Of a stretch of DNA of 34,676 nucleotides, positions 34,564 through 34,676 are shown piece after piece. The notes under the pieces were generated by a model, which saw only the letters and a program-made list of their open reading frames with translations, had not been told where the DNA came from and made no database searches. The stretch is taken from the NCBI GenBank assembly GCA_002280725.1, contig NCEM01000023.1:1-34676 (forward strand), given 5' to 3'. Made by a program: the position numbers and the translations under genes. The DNA comes from Alphaproteobacteria bacterium 32-64-14 (lineage in GTDB: Bacteria; Pseudomonadota; Alphaproteobacteria; Caulobacterales; Hyphomonadaceae). Position 1 is the first letter of the stretch, and the number at the start of each line of letters is the position of its first letter.

Positions 34564-34676
34564 GGCCGCGTTGCGGCCAGCCCCCTCCCGCCTTCGCTGC
34601 GCTTCGGCGCGGCAAGCCGTCACGCCGCGAAGACGCGGCGCGCCACCTCCCCCGCCTGCGGCGGTGGAGGACGAAG
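34564..34676. repeat. Palindromic repeat cluster, copy 2 (cut by window end)
   Basis: Several stem-loops in a row: GGCCGC/GCGGCC (34564-34569 with 34573-34578); a CCCTCCC motif followed by a CGCC...GGCG pairing (about 34590-34610); CGCCGCG/CGCGGCG (34623-34629 with 34634-34640); and CCTCC/GGAGG (34646-34650 with 34666-34670) enclosing CCGCC/GGCGG (34652-34656 with 34660-34664). The 13-base string at 34638-34650 and GTCACGC at 34619-34625 recur inverted in copy 1 (506-518 and 528-534). The element continues past the window. Confidence 0.7.

Overview
The window is GC-rich, chromosomal and densely packed, with short gaps and convergent genes that touch or overlap by a few bases. Gene content points to an alphaproteobacterium, probably Caulobacterales/Hyphomonadales. 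The pointers are a TCA set of mdh, sucC, sucD, sucA, sucB and lpd with zapE nearby, plus DUF3297, DUF1203, a TAXI protein and a LytTR membrane regulator. The lineage is inferred from gene content only; no rRNA or tRNA is present to confirm it.

Layout. 1-5.1 kb: tail of a GH43-type glycosidase, DUF3297, cysQ, galE, a CHAP-domain lipoprotein, a GNAT acetyltransferase and an RmlD-type reductase. 5.1-12 kb: an internally duplicated FKBP lipoprotein, a lower-GC HNH gene lodged directly against malate dehydrogenase, a secreted hypothetical protein, DUF1203, a secreted hydrolase, zapE and a single-domain response regulator. 12-15.5 kb: a PlsC-like acyltransferase, a doubly anchored TAXI binding protein, a small protein and a LytTR membrane regulator. 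15.7-19 kb: a DUF2141 / Tat-exported carotenoid oxygenase operon followed by an MFS transporter. 19.1-29.6 kb: sucC, sucD and sucA on the plus strand, then an HSL-type esterase, lpd, two unknown membrane proteins and sucB on the minus strand. 30-34.7 kb: an EamA transporter, an amidase, a secreted esterase-like hydrolase and two small lipoproteins. A hairpin-repeat family occurs at both ends.

How the genes work together. The 2-oxoglutarate dehydrogenase complex (E1 sucA, E2 sucB, E3 lpd), succinyl-CoA synthetase (sucCD) and malate dehydrogenase cover most of the oxidative arm of the TCA cycle. In many alphaproteobacteria zapE-mdh-sucCDAB-lpd is one compact block; here it is spread over about 20 kb, split between strands and interleaved with unrelated genes. 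The E2 and E3 genes are read against E1.

Best candidates for something undescribed: the HNH gene coupled to mdh; the DUF2141/carotenoid-oxygenase operon opposite a LytTR regulator, with two inverted repeats in the shared gap; the two unknown membrane proteins between sucB and lpd; and the structured repeat at the window edges. I found no CRISPR array, transposase, integrase, rRNA or tRNA.
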